DNA of 64,000 nucleotides, from the NCBI GenBank assembly GCA_963804885.1, contig CAWDSF010000005.1:330900-394899 (forward strand), read 5' to 3'. Origin of the DNA: PALSA-1004 sp963804885. GTDB lineage: Bacteria > Pseudomonadota > Gammaproteobacteria > Burkholderiales > SG8-41. Shown one piece after another: positions 8,600-17,232 of the stretch. Every line of letters starts with the position of its first letter. Position 1 is the stretch's first letter. Both the position numbers and the translations under genes were made by a program. Below the pieces are notes generated by a model. The model saw only the letters and a program-made list of their open reading frames with translations. It was not told the origin of the DNA and ran no database searches.

Positions 8600-9331
8600 T
8601 TACCCGCTCGCCAACTGATAACCGTGACCGCGCACGGTATGGATCAGCTCGGCGAAAACCCCGAGTTTCTGGCGGATATTGGAGAGGTGCACATCGATGC
8701 TGCGGTCATAGCGCGCGAGCGGCCTCGCCAGCGCCTTTTCGGATAAGTCTTTCTTGCTTACGACGTAGCCGGCGCCGGCTGCGAGTACGTGCAATATGTT
8801 GAATTCAGCGCTCGTGAGCTCCAATTCGCGTCCCTGGCACTCGGCCTTGCGCCTGCCGGGCCACAAAACGAGAGGCCCGACTTTCAACGGTCCGCTGCCG
8901 GATTGAATCTGCATGCGGCGCAAGATCCGGCATAAACGCATTGCGAGTTCGCTCGCCGTGCGCGTTTTCGGCACGTAATCGTCCGCCCACAGCCCGAGGC
9001 CGAAAATGCGGTTTACGTCATCGTCGCCGGACGTGATCATGAGAACGGGCATCTGGCTCGCGCTCCTGATCTCGCGCAGCGCGTCGAATCCGTCCATTCC
9101 CGGCATCGCCGCTTCAAGCACTACGACGTCGTGTTTGCCGCTCAGCGCGTGCTGCACGGCAGCCCTCCCGTCGTGCACCAGAGTTATCGCAAAGCGGTCG
9201 CGTTCCAGATGCTGCTTGAGCACGCCCGCAAACCTGACGTCGTTGTCGGCCAGCACGACTCGTGAAATGCCCGTGTCCGCGTGATAAGCGGATTTCTCCC
9301 TCGAGCCGGGCTCGAGACTCGTGTTTTTCAT
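8600..9331 (-). CDS. OmpR-family response regulator with Glu in place of the phospho-Asp
   Basis: 243-residue regulator: receiver domain (about 22-140) plus winged-helix DNA-binding domain (about 150-240, ending SNIRQKLG...IHTVRGHGYQL). Start chosen at 9331 because GGGAG sits six bases upstream. The receiver is unusual. The phospho-acceptor position reads VVVLEAAMPGMDG, giving Glu73 where Asp is expected (codon GAA), and the acidic pair reads ADND, so its second Asp is Asn30. The conserved Thr (LMITSG) and Lys (YVPK) remain. Asp-to-Glu at this site can mimic phosphorylation, so the protein may work without a kinase; no histidine kinase is nearby. Probably controls the adjacent secretion operon through the phased repeats. 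Confidence 0.88.
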   Translation of the reverse strand: MKNTSLEPGSREKSAYHADTGISRVVLADNDVRFAGVLKQHLERDRFAITLVHDGRAAVQHALSGKHDVVVLEAAMPGMDGFDALREIRSASQMPVLMITSGDDDVNRIFGLGLWADDYVPKTRTASELAMRLCRILRRMQIQSGSGPLKVGPLVLWPGRRKAECQGRELELTSAEFNILHVLAAGAGYVVSKKDLSEKALARPLARYDRSIDVHLSNIRQKLGVFAELIHTVRGHGYQLASG

Positions 9332-9556
9332 GATGATCTCCCGTTGTGTTCGAATCAACGTTCTTGATTGTATGATCCGCCACGCTCGTCCCCTTTCGGT
9401 GTTCGCAACAGCGCCGATTGCGCCTCATCGTCCGCGGGTTAATTCGCCGGCGGCTTCTATCCTGTACGACAGCGGCGCACGATGTTCGCGCGCTCGCAGC
9501 CGCGTGCAGTTTTTTGCACCGCGCTAATGTAGCTGAATGTTTTAGGATGATTCTAC

Positions 9557-9574
9557 TGTCGGCGATCGGCGACA
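9557..9574. repeat. Imperfect 18-bp palindrome, copy 1
   Basis: TGTCGGCGATCGGCGACA: reads the same on both strands except for one symmetric pair of mismatches, centred on CGATCG. A near-identical copy lies at 9864, about 307 bases away. Possible dimer-binding operator or remnant of a dispersed element. Confidence 0.55.
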
Positions 9575-9863
9575 ATTCTCACGAGCACGCCCAGCGAGAC
9601 TATGCCGATCCAGTCCCTCACCTTCATTCGACGAGTAGGGCTGCAATGCGGCGGGCACGCATCGTCAAAGCGCCGTCTGCGATTGACGACAACACAAACG
9701 TGCCAGATGCAGGCTCTGCCTTTGGAGTGGTCTTTGCTTTGGCGATGCGACAGCGCCCGGATCGAGAGACGCGTGCGTTAGCTGCCTAGAGAATGCGCGG
9801 AACTAGTACCTGCGCTTCTGCAACTTATAGCAGCGATGGTGGTGAAACGAAACGGTCTGCCCC

Positions 9864-9881
9864 TGTCGGCGATCAGCGACA
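9864..9881. repeat. Imperfect 18-bp palindrome, copy 2
   Basis: TGTCGGCGATCAGCGACA differs from copy 1 at one base. It lies just beyond the 3' end of the TctC gene (9981). Confidence 0.55.
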
Positions 9882-9980
9882 GCCCTTATTTTGAAGACAA
9901 AAAATAAATTGCATATACCGCTCGATGATTTCCGAGGCACGGCGGCTTGCACCCTTCAGGTTATCGATTCGTCTTCGCAG

Positions 9981-10937
9981 TTACTCGCCCTTGACGCCGA
10001 CGGACTTGATGATCGCTGCCCACCGGGTGGATTCCGCACGCAGAAATTTTGCAAGCTCATCCGGGGCGCTCGCGACGGCGGTAGCGTCTTCGCGCGCAAG
10101 CAGTTGTTCGCGTAGCTCCGCATTCGCCAGCGTCGTCTTGAGCGTCTGCTGAAGCTTGTTGACTACCGCCCGCGGCGTGCCAGCGGGGGCGACGATCGCA
10201 TGCCACGAACTGACGCAAAAGCCGGGCAGCGCGGCCTCGATGCAGGTCGGCACTTCCGGAAGTTGCGGCGAACGTTCGCGGCCGGTGCTGACGATGCCCT
10301 TCATGCGGCCGGCCCTGACGTGCGGCGCCAGGCCGGCGGTGGTGCTCATCGCGAGCTGCACGCGGCCGGTGAAGAGTTCAGACAGCGCCTGGCTGATGCC
10401 TTTGAACGGCACGTGCACGAGTTTCGTGCCGGTCACGCTCTGGAACAATTCGCCGACGAGATGCAGACCGCTGCCGACGCCGCTCGACGCATAATTGATC
10501 TGGTTCGGCCGCTCTTTCGCGTAGGCGATCAGTTCGGCTGCGTTGTTCGGCGGCAGCGATTGGGTGGCGAACACCACGAACGGCGAGCTCACCGATTGCG
10601 ACACTGGCGCGAGATCGCGGAAGAGATCGTAGCCAAGCTTCTTGTAGAGCAGCGGCCCGATCGAGAGCGGCCCCGAATTGCCGTACAGGATCGTGTAGCC
10701 GTCGGGTTGCGCCTTGGCGACAAGGTCGGTGCCGAGCGTGCCGCCGGCGCCGCCCCGGTTGTCGATGACGATCTGCTGCCCCAGCGTGGCGCTCCAGCTC
10801 TGCGCGATCGAGCGGCCGATGACGTCGATCGAGCCGCCGGCGGGAAACGGAATCACCATGCGGATCGGCCGCTGCGGATAATCCTGCGCCGCCGCGCCCG
10901 CAGCGACAGCAACAAGTGCAACCAATAGCGTGCGCAT
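9981..10937 (-). CDS. TctC/Bug-family solute-binding protein
   Basis: 318-residue periplasmic receptor of the tripartite tricarboxylate transporter family. Signal peptide (residues 1-17, cut near AAAQ), then the family's N-terminal signature YPQRPIRMVIPFPAGGSIDV, VIDNRGGAGGTLGTDLVAKA and PDGYTIL, and the central TKLVHVPFKGISQA loop. These proteins bind small organic acids; the ligand here cannot be read from sequence. No tctA or tctB is adjacent, so it must use membrane subunits elsewhere or act as a sensor. It starts five bases after the stop of the hydrolase gene, so the two are probably co-transcribed and may serve one substrate. Confidence 0.92.
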   Translation of the reverse strand: MRTLLVALVAVAAGAAAQDYPQRPIRMVIPFPAGGSIDVIGRSIAQSWSATLGQQIVIDNRGGAGGTLGTDLVAKAQPDGYTILYGNSGPLSIGPLLYKKLGYDLFRDLAPVSQSVSSPFVVFATQSLPPNNAAELIAYAKERPNQINYASSGVGSGLHLVGELFQSVTGTKLVHVPFKGISQALSELFTGRVQLAMSTTAGLAPHVRAGRMKGIVSTGRERSPQLPEVPTCIEAALPGFCVSSWHAIVAPAGTPRAVVNKLQQTLKTTLANAELREQLLAREDATAVASAPDELAKFLRAESTRWAAIIKSVGVKGE

Positions 10938-10942
10938 GAAGG

Positions 10943-12106
10943 CTATGGATGCAACCTTGCTGACAACCAGTCGCAGATGTAATCCGTGCCCACCTGCCGG
11001 TTATCGACCTGGCAGTGTTCGGCGCCACCCTCGGCGACTGTGAAGACTTTGAGGGTTTTGTCTTTGGAACCGACGTTGTCGTAGAGCTGGTGCGCAACAG
11101 ATCGCGGTGTCAGCTTGTCCTCTTCGCCCCAGCAGATCAGCATCGGGCACTTGATCTTGTCGGCGACGCCGGCAAGCGTAAATTTTTTAAGTTTCTCCAT
11201 CGCCGCGTCCATGCCGTCGACGCCCAGCACCCACGGCAGCTGGAAGTGCGAAGTGGCGACGCTGTTGTGGTCCTTCTTCATCACCTCCCAGCGCTTTTGC
11301 CACACCGCGTGGTAATCGTAATGCGGGCCCCAAGCGACGCAGGCCGCATAACGCGGTTCGAAGGCGGCGGCGCGCGGTGCGTAATAACCGCCGGCGCTGT
11401 AGGCCATGATGGCGACCCGCTTCGCATCGACATCGTTGCGGCCGGCGACGTAGTTATAAGCGGCGGTGCCGGCCACTTCGTAGTCATAGCGAGCCGGAAT
11501 ATTGCGCAGCCGTAGCGCCTCGCCTTGGCCCGGGCCGTCGATCGCCAACGTGTGATACCCGCGCTGCGCGAGTTCCAGGCCGGCGAACAACACGCTCATC
11601 TCTTTGCAGTTGTCGAGGCCGTCGAACAGCACCATCGTCGGCGCCGGCCCTTTGGCGTACGGCGACTTCATGAAATAGGCCGGTAGCGATTTGCCCTCGT
11701 ACGGCACGTCGACAAACTCGACATTGGGATACCGGCGCTTGAGGCCTTCGTGCGCGCAATGGAGGCTTCGTTGGTACATGCCGAGCTTCTTGTCGCCCGG
11801 CTCGACCATCCGCTCGCCGCAGTAGTGGTAATTGGCCGCGCGCAGATAATAGTTGCCGGCCGTGGCGTGGTTGCCCTCCGCCGCCGCGGCGTCGCCGGCA
11901 CGCTCGACGAACTCAGCCATCGCCGACCACTCCTCCCACCACGCGTGAGGCTCGTTGATGCGCGCGTGCAGTTTCTGCGTGACGATGTCGATCTCGCCCA
12001 TCGCAACCGCACCGTAGGGCGCCATGCCCTTGGTGACGAGAATCGCGTTCGACCATTGATAGTTCTGCGGAAAGCTGTGAATCCAGTTGCTGTTGTAAAA
12101 CATCAT
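10943..12106 (-). CDS. Alpha/beta hydrolase (FrsA / dihydropseudooxynicotine hydrolase-like)
   Basis: 387-residue cytoplasmic alpha/beta hydrolase with a helical N-terminal domain (about 1-130). Catalytic elements: oxyanion region MVLFDGLDNCKEM, nucleophile Ser in IMAYSAGGYYAPR, acid in CWGEEDKLTP, and His in GGAEHCQ. Architecture resembles PF06500 enzymes that cleave C-C or ester bonds in ring-fission or nicotine-type catabolism. The usual GxSxGG elbow is AYSAGG here. Located between a PF04392 SBP gene (71 bp upstream) and a TctC gene (5 bp downstream). The three genes may form one operon for uptake and hydrolysis of an organic acid; the substrate is unknown. Confidence 0.82.
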   Translation of the reverse strand: MMFYNSNWIHSFPQNYQWSNAILVTKGMAPYGAVAMGEIDIVTQKLHARINEPHAWWEEWSAMAEFVERAGDAAAAEGNHATAGNYYLRAANYHYCGERMVEPGDKKLGMYQRSLHCAHEGLKRRYPNVEFVDVPYEGKSLPAYFMKSPYAKGPAPTMVLFDGLDNCKEMSVLFAGLELAQRGYHTLAIDGPGQGEALRLRNIPARYDYEVAGTAAYNYVAGRNDVDAKRVAIMAYSAGGYYAPRAAAFEPRYAACVAWGPHYDYHAVWQKRWEVMKKDHNSVATSHFQLPWVLGVDGMDAAMEKLKKFTLAGVADKIKCPMLICWGEEDKLTPRSVAHQLYDNVGSKDKTLKVFTVAEGGAEHCQVDNRQVGTDYICDWLSARLHP

Positions 12107-12176
12107 TATCCCTTTGGTTGTGCTTGTATCAATGCATGGGCTGGGCCTGCGCTTTGCGGCATCACAATAAAGGCAG

Positions 12177-13163
12177 CTACTCCGTCACTGTATTAGCCTG
12201 GACAATGATGGACTGAGGAAACTTTATGCCTAGTGCCTTCGCAGCTTTCTCATTGATGGTGAAATCGAAGGTCGTCGGGCGTTCAATCGGCAGATCGCCG
12301 GGCCGGGCTCCCTTCAGGATTTTGTCCGCAAATACCGCCGCGCGGCGCCATAAAGCAGGAAAATTAACGCTGTAGGCCATCAGACCGCCGGCTTCTACGA
12401 GCTCGGTCGACCCGATCGACGGCATCCGATATTTCGCCGCGAAAGTTGCCACTGTGCTTGCGTTGGCCACCAGCGACGTGTCGGAGTGCAGCAAGAGAGC
12501 TTCGATACGCTGTTTTTGCATTGCCAGAAAAGCATTGTCCATTTCGCCCGGTCCGCTTACCCCGAAGTGTCGCAGCTCGACCTTCAGGGTTCTGGCCTTG
12601 GCCTCCAGCATCGTCTCAATTCGCTGTTTGAATTCCGGATTGGACGAATCAAACATCACGGCCACTCGCTGAATATGCGGCAACGCTTCCTTGATCAGTT
12701 CTAACCGCTTCACATCGAGCTCAACGCCGAACGAAGTTGAACCCGTAATATTTCCGCCGGGGTGCGCAAGGCTGGCGACGAGACCCGTAGCAATGGCGTC
12801 GCTGCTGACTGCCATCACAATAGGTATCGTATTCGTTGCTTGTTTCGCGATGCGATTTCCCGGCCCTGACGTCAGTACCATGTCGGGGTTGGTGCGCATC
12901 AATTCTGCCGCCAGCCGGGGAAGCTGGTCCACCTTGCCGTCTGCCCAGCGAAATTCGATTTCGAGGTTTTTCCCCTCGACATAGCCGAGTTCGCGCAGCC
13001 CCGCGCGCAGCGCATCGACCTGCCGGGCGTAAGTTGTAGCAGACGCTACGCCGAGCACTCCGATTCGATGGATCTTTAACGGCGGCTGGTGAGCGAACGA
13101 CGTGACCTGAGGTGCGAGCACACCCGCGCCAAGCGCGATAACGAGTTTGCGGCGATTATTCAT
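12177..13163 (-). CDS. ABC transporter substrate-binding protein (PF04392)
   Basis: 328-residue periplasmic binding protein with a signal peptide (about 1-24). It carries the family landmarks RAGLRELGYVEGKNLEIEFRW (shortened here), HPGGNITGSTSFG, DKILKGARPGDLPIERPTTF and the C-terminal block ending VTE. The fold is a two-lobed receptor related to TrpX-type proteins, and the ligand is unknown. No permease or ATPase gene is near. One of three intact copies of this family in the window. Confidence 0.92.
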   Translation of the reverse strand: MNNRRKLVIALGAGVLAPQVTSFAHQPPLKIHRIGVLGVASATTYARQVDALRAGLRELGYVEGKNLEIEFRWADGKVDQLPRLAAELMRTNPDMVLTSGPGNRIAKQATNTIPIVMAVSSDAIATGLVASLAHPGGNITGSTSFGVELDVKRLELIKEALPHIQRVAVMFDSSNPEFKQRIETMLEAKARTLKVELRHFGVSGPGEMDNAFLAMQKQRIEALLLHSDTSLVANASTVATFAAKYRMPSIGSTELVEAGGLMAYSVNFPALWRRAAVFADKILKGARPGDLPIERPTTFDFTINEKAAKALGIKFPQSIIVQANTVTE

Positions 13164-13376
13164 TGCTCCCCCGACAATCTGCGAAACTATAATGCCAAAT
13201 CACGGCAAGGGCGACAGACGGGAGATTTTCCTGGAGTGTCGATCACTTACCGCGCCCATGCCGGTTTCGTTGAATCGATGGACAGTATCGGCGTCTTCCG
13301 TCAATAATCGTTCTCAGCCAGAATGTCGGTCCTGGACGGGCAGGCCAGCCACCGGGCACACAAACGAGGGGGAATC

Positions 13377-14543
13377 ATGAGCATCAAAGGCAAGGCTTAT
13401 ATCGTCGGCGCATACGAGCACCCTTTACGCAAGGCGCCGGACAAATCGGTCGCGCAGCTGCACGCTGAAGTGGCGAAGGGCGCGATCGAGGACGCGGGGC
13501 TCACCAAGGACGACATCGACGGCTACTTCTGCGCGGGCGACGCGCCAGGGGCGAACGCGTTCAGCATGGCCAACTACATGAACCTGAAGCTTCGTCATTT
13601 CGACACGACGGATTGCGGCGGCTCGTCGTATCTCGTTCACGTCGGTCACGCCGCCGAAGCGATCGCGCTCGGCAAATGCAACGTCGCGCTGATAACCCTT
13701 GCCGGTCGGCCGAACTCGGAAGGCAGCTCCGGCACCCAGGTGCGGGAACGCGGCTCCTACCTGCCGGACGCGCCATATGAAATTCCGTATGGCCCGGTTA
13801 CGGTCAATCTTTACGCGATGGTGGCCATGCGCCACATGCACGAATACGGCACGACCAGCGAGCAGCTCGCCTGGGTCAAGGTTGCCGCCTCGCATCACGC
13901 GCAGCACAATCCCAATGCGATGCTGAAAAACGTGGTCACGGTCGAAGAGGTCGTGAATTCTCCGATGATCTCCGATCCGCTGCATCGTCTGGACTGTTGC
14001 GTCGTCAGTGACGGCGGCGGTGCCTTAATCGTGGCGCGCCCGGAGATCGCGAAGCAGCTCAAGCGGCCGAAGGTGAAGATTATCGGCGTAGGTGAAGCGC
14101 TGAAGCACCAGATGGGCGGCAAGATCGATTTGAGCTACTCCGGCGCCCGCTGGTCGGGTAAGCGTGCCTTCGAAGAAGCCGGCGTGAAACCGACCGACAT
14201 GAAATACGCGTCGATCTACGACAGCTTTACGATCACGGTCATCATGCAGCTCGAGGATCTCGGCTTCTGTAAGAAAGGCGAAGGCGGGAAATTCGTTGCC
14301 GATGGCAATCTCATCTCCGGCATCGGCAAGCTGCCGTTCAACACCGACGGCGGCGGTCTTTGCAACAACCACCCGGCGAATCGCGGCGGCATGACTAAAG
14401 TCATCGAAGCCGTGCGCCAGCTGCGCGGCGAGGCTCATCCGAAAGTGCAGGTGAAGAATTGCGACCTTGCGCTCGCCCATGGCACGGGCGGCTCGCTCGG
14501 CCACCGGCACGGCAGCTCCACAGTGATCATGGAACGGGAGTAA
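13377..14543 (+). CDS. Thiolase-superfamily protein (SCP-x / Ltp2-like)
   Basis: 388-residue thiolase-like enzyme. Start at the ATG at 13377 (MSIKGKAYIVGAYEHP), preceded by GAGGGGGA; the open frame upstream is not needed. Thiolase fold elements are visible: residue pattern TTDCGGSSYLVHVGHAA near the usual active-site Cys, GGGLCNNHPANRGG in the HPxG region, and LAHGTGGSLGHRHGSS where biosynthetic thiolases carry their second Cys. The altered last motif and the partner gene four bases downstream (zinc-ribbon/OB-fold) match the Ltp2-ChsH2 type pairing known for acyl-CoA retro-aldol or thiolytic cleavage. The exact reaction cannot be settled from sequence. Confidence 0.85.
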   Translation: MSIKGKAYIVGAYEHPLRKAPDKSVAQLHAEVAKGAIEDAGLTKDDIDGYFCAGDAPGANAFSMANYMNLKLRHFDTTDCGGSSYLVHVGHAAEAIALGKCNVALITLAGRPNSEGSSGTQVRERGSYLPDAPYEIPYGPVTVNLYAMVAMRHMHEYGTTSEQLAWVKVAASHHAQHNPNAMLKNVVTVEEVVNSPMISDPLHRLDCCVVSDGGGALIVARPEIAKQLKRPKVKIIGVGEALKHQMGGKIDLSYSGARWSGKRAFEEAGVKPTDMKYASIYDSFTITVIMQLEDLGFCKKGEGGKFVADGNLISGIGKLPFNTDGGGLCNNHPANRGGMTKVIEAVRQLRGEAHPKVQVKNCDLALAHGTGGSLGHRHGSSTVIMERE

Positions 14544-14547
14544 GACT

Positions 14548-14949
14548 ATGGCGACGGCATATCAGGAAAGAAAAATGCGCGACACCGCGATGAACCCTGG
14601 CGACCAGGAATACTTCGACGCGGCGGCGGCGGGCAAACTCATGTTGAAGAAGTGCGGCGATTGCGGCGAGCACCATCACTTCCCGCGCGCGCTGTGCCCG
14701 TTCTGCTTCAGCGACAAGGTGCAATGGGTCCAGGCGAAAGGCACCGGCGAGATTTACAGCTACAGCGTGAGCCGCCGCGCCGGCCCCATCGTGTATTGCA
14801 TCGCCTACGTCAAGCTCGACGAGGGCGTGACGATGCTGACGAACATCGTCGATTGCGATCTCGACACGGTCAAAGTCGGGCAGAAAGTCAAAGTCACATT
14901 CAAGAAAACCGAAGGCGGCGTGTCGATGCCGGTCTTCGCGCCGGCCTGA
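14548..14949 (+). CDS. Zn-ribbon/OB-fold (DUF35-type) partner of the thiolase
   Basis: 133-residue protein with a rubredoxin-like zinc ribbon (CGDCGEHHHFPRALCPFC, about residues 36-53) and a C-terminal OB fold (from GTGEIYSYSVSRR). DUF35 proteins bind acyl-CoA and form complexes with thiolase-like enzymes. The gene starts four bases after the thiolase stop, so the two almost certainly form one operon and one complex. Confidence 0.9.
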   Translation: MATAYQERKMRDTAMNPGDQEYFDAAAAGKLMLKKCGDCGEHHHFPRALCPFCFSDKVQWVQAKGTGEIYSYSVSRRAGPIVYCIAYVKLDEGVTMLTNIVDCDLDTVKVGQKVKVTFKKTEGGVSMPVFAPA

Positions 14950-14995
14950 AGCGGCGACGTAAAGGGCGCGCCGGAATGCGACCGGCTGCGCTCGA

Positions 14996-15286
14996 TCATT
15001 TGCATGCGTAGCGCGCAGTCCCCGCGGGCCCGTGAATGTCAAAGGTCTGATTGTCGAGCACGACAAGCGTGATGTGCGTTTCGCGGTGCCGTGCATTGTT
15101 GAACCACATGCCGCCGACGCCGCCGGGTTGATCCGTAATGACTTCGAATTCCATCAGGTTGCGCTGCTCGTCGTGAAACTGGCCGTAAACGCGGTTGGTT
15201 TGCGAATAAGGCAATCGTTCGACCTGGACAACACCGCGGATCACCTTGCCTTGCCAGGTAGTCTGGCACTGGCGCTGACTGAGCAA
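14996..15286 (-). CDS. Small secreted protein of unknown function, start uncertain
   Basis: 96 residues from a TTG at 15286, convergent with the OB-fold gene. The frame stays open upstream and encodes what reads as the end of a signal peptide (KTLTLVHAASFIFAAAWATEG) with no usable start codon. A strong AGGAGG (minus strand, 15379-15374) with ATG at 15369 sits just upstream, but that ATG is out of frame and stops after two codons. The simplest reading is a secreted protein of about 120 residues starting at 15369 whose first codons are frameshifted, by mutation or error. No family recognised. Confidence 0.55.
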   Translation of the reverse strand: MLSQRQCQTTWQGKVIRGVVQVERLPYSQTNRVYGQFHDEQRNLMEFEVITDQPGGVGGMWFNNARHRETHITLVVLDNQTFDIHGPAGTARYACK

Positions 15287-15679
15287 TTGCGTCCTTCCTT
15301 CCGTTGCCCATGCAGCGGCGAAAATGAAGCTCGCCGCATGAACCAGTGTCAGAGTCTTGCTTATAACATGGCGCCTCCTGTCGTATGGCGGAAGCCGATC
15401 TCAATCAAGCTTACTGCCAACTTTGCGCCTCGGCTATAGGTCGAGACGCATGAACCACGTGCGTCGAAGCTCCCTTTCATATGCCGGGCGCACGCGGCTA
15501 CTGTGGCGATGGGGAGAATTCGAAATTCTCACAGTGCACTGACACGCAACAATTTAAGGTCTTACATCAGGCCGTCAGACTTCACCTGATTGCTTCCTAC
15601 GCAACCTAGCGGGCACGATGCTTAGATCAACAAGGTAGAACGGCGCCAAGGGGAGGATGGTGCATTAGAGGGCATCATA

Positions 15680-16308
15680 ATGACGCGTCTTCTCGTAGTC
15701 GACGACCATGAGATCGTCAGAGCGGGAGTTAAACGCCTACTCGCTGAAGTTTCGGAATTCACTGTGGCCGGCGAGGCAGGATCAGGTGCTGACGCCGTAA
15801 ACATGGTGCGAGAATCGGACTGGGATGTCGTGCTGCTGGACATTTCGATGCCTGACATGAACGGCATTGATGCGCTCCAGCAAATCAAGCAGTGGAAACC
15901 TGAACTGCCTGTGCTGATTCTGAGCTCTCACCCGGAGGAAATTTACGCCATAAACCTGTTGCGTGCCGGCGCCGGAGGATATCTAAACAAGGTCTGCGCT
16001 CCCGCAGAACTGGCCGGCGCCATCCGTACGGTCGCGGCCGGAGGCAAGTATGTGAGTTCCTCACTGCGTCGGAAACTGGCTTCGCAGTCACGAGGCGACG
16101 GACACAATATGCCGCATAGTGATTTGTCTCAGCGCGAATTCAGGTCTTTGCAAGCTCGCAGATGGACTGGCGCGGTCGGAAATGGCGAAAGATCTCATGC
16201 TCAGCGTAAAAACGGTTGCCAGCTACCGCGCCCGACTGCTGGAAAAGATGGGGCAGAGAACCGTGAGACTTCACGTCTTACGCGATCGAGCACGGTCTAA
16301 TACAGTAG
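15680..16308 (+). pseudogene. NarL/UvrY-type response regulator, frameshifted paralog
   Basis: The receiver domain is intact (MTRLLVVDDHEIVRAG, phospho-Asp in VVLLDISMPDMNG) up to LSQREF. The LuxR-type helix-turn-helix is then split over three frames: LSVKTVASYRARLLEKMG in a second frame and SYAIEHGLIQ in a third, ending at a TAG at 16306-16308. Compared base by base with the intact paralog at 21245, it lacks two bases near 16140-16155 (in T runs) and two more near 16250-16272, making 629 versus 633 bases. It would yield a receiver without DNA-binding domain. Either a decayed duplicate or a victim of consensus indels. Confidence 0.85.
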
Positions 16309-16505
16309 CCTGGCACCGGCCACGGTCACCCGCACCGCGGAGAGCGCTCACGATCGGCACGCGGTCGCTCGCATCCCGCGCTGCGGGCTCGCCATTCGCA
16401 GGGTTAGGCAGCCGTAGTACGGGTCAAATCTGAGGCAGGGTTTTCAGACAGACCAGGAACTTTGGATTGCACTACGGCCGCCTAATTCGTCGCGCCTAAG
16501 TCACT

Positions 16506-16721
16506 TCAATAGGCCTTGAATAATTTCCCGCCACACCGGTCGCACTTTTGCGGTGTGGGCACAAAATGAGCGAATGCGTAATGCATCGAGCACACATGGC
16601 ATTTCCAGTTCAGGGATTCGGCAGGCCGCGACGATATTCCCGTCAAAGCCGGTAGGTCCGGTGCCTGATTCCAATGCAGTTCCACGGTGTCCATGAGTTG
16701 GGACGATAAAAGCAAGGTCAA
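16506..16721 (-). CDS. Putative small zinc-ribbon protein
   Basis: 71 residues (or 62 from the inner Met at 16694) ending in a four-Cys knuckle, KCHVCSMHY...KCDRCGGKLF, spaced like a rubredoxin/zinc ribbon. No family is recognised and no strong ribosome-binding site is visible. It lies between the decayed regulator and another Cys-rich small ORF on the opposite strand, which makes chance occurrence less likely but not excluded. Confidence 0.4.
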   Translation of the reverse strand: MTLLLSSQLMDTVELHWNQAPDLPALTGISSRPAESLNWKCHVCSMHYAFAHFVPTPQKCDRCGGKLFKAY

Positions 16722-16801
16722 TAAAACTCAATCGGACGACCGCGCCCGACAAAATAGGACTATTCCGACGCTCTGCGCAAAGGCATGGTAATAATTACAC
16801 A

Positions 16802-17176
16802 ATGGCAAAGGATGCGAAATCTGCGCAGCTTCGGTCGAGGAGCGGTGGGACCCTACGTGCATTCACCTATTCGACTTCTTTTCCCACAGCAAAGACCAAA
16901 CGGTTCGTCCGTTCGCACATTCTTGTTAAGATAGGTCCCATCTTGGGCTGCAATGCTCGTTGCGATGCTGGTTTTTTGCGAACGGAAAATGTCGTGCCTC
17001 CGCTGCCGTGCTTTGACTGCAAAAATGCGCTGAGATCGGAACCCGAGCAGTTGCAAAACGGCGATTGGATAGCGCATTGCGATACTTGCGGCGTTACAAA
17101 CAAGCTCACGCGCGACGACGCCCTGCCGGATAAGTTTTTGGTTTCGGGCATGATCATTAATTTCAAGCGCGATTAA
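16802..17176 (+). CDS. Putative small Cys-rich protein
   Basis: Open frame of 124 residues. Only the C-terminal half looks protein-like: PCFDCKNALRS...HCDTCGVTNKLTRDDALPDKF, a four-Cys ribbon. The true start may be the GTG near 16993 and the product about 60 residues. Convergent with the ClpN-TIR gene. Function unknown. Confidence 0.4.
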   Translation: MAKDAKSAQLRSRSGGTLRAFTYSTSFPTAKTKRFVRSHILVKIGPILGCNARCDAGFLRTENVVPPLPCFDCKNALRSEPEQLQNGDWIAHCDTCGVTNKLTRDDALPDKFLVSGMIINFKRD

Positions 17177-17232
17177 AGTAAGTAGCGTCCCTCGCGCCCG
17201 CGTTGGATTTGGCCGCTCGATCTTCCGCCGAG

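Larger units (their letters stand above)
9332..9980. other. Intergenic region without a convincing gene
   Basis: About 650 bases upstream of the response regulator and beyond the end of the leftward TctC gene. Open frames here have no recognisable domain, signal peptide or good ribosome-binding site. The only structure I see is a pair of near-identical 18-bp palindromes at 9557 and 9864, listed separately. Confidence 0.5.

Noticed and set aside
9418..9789. 123-residue plus-strand frame in the 9.4-9.8 kb gap
   Set aside because: No ribosome-binding site, domain or signal peptide; overlaps the palindromic repeat.
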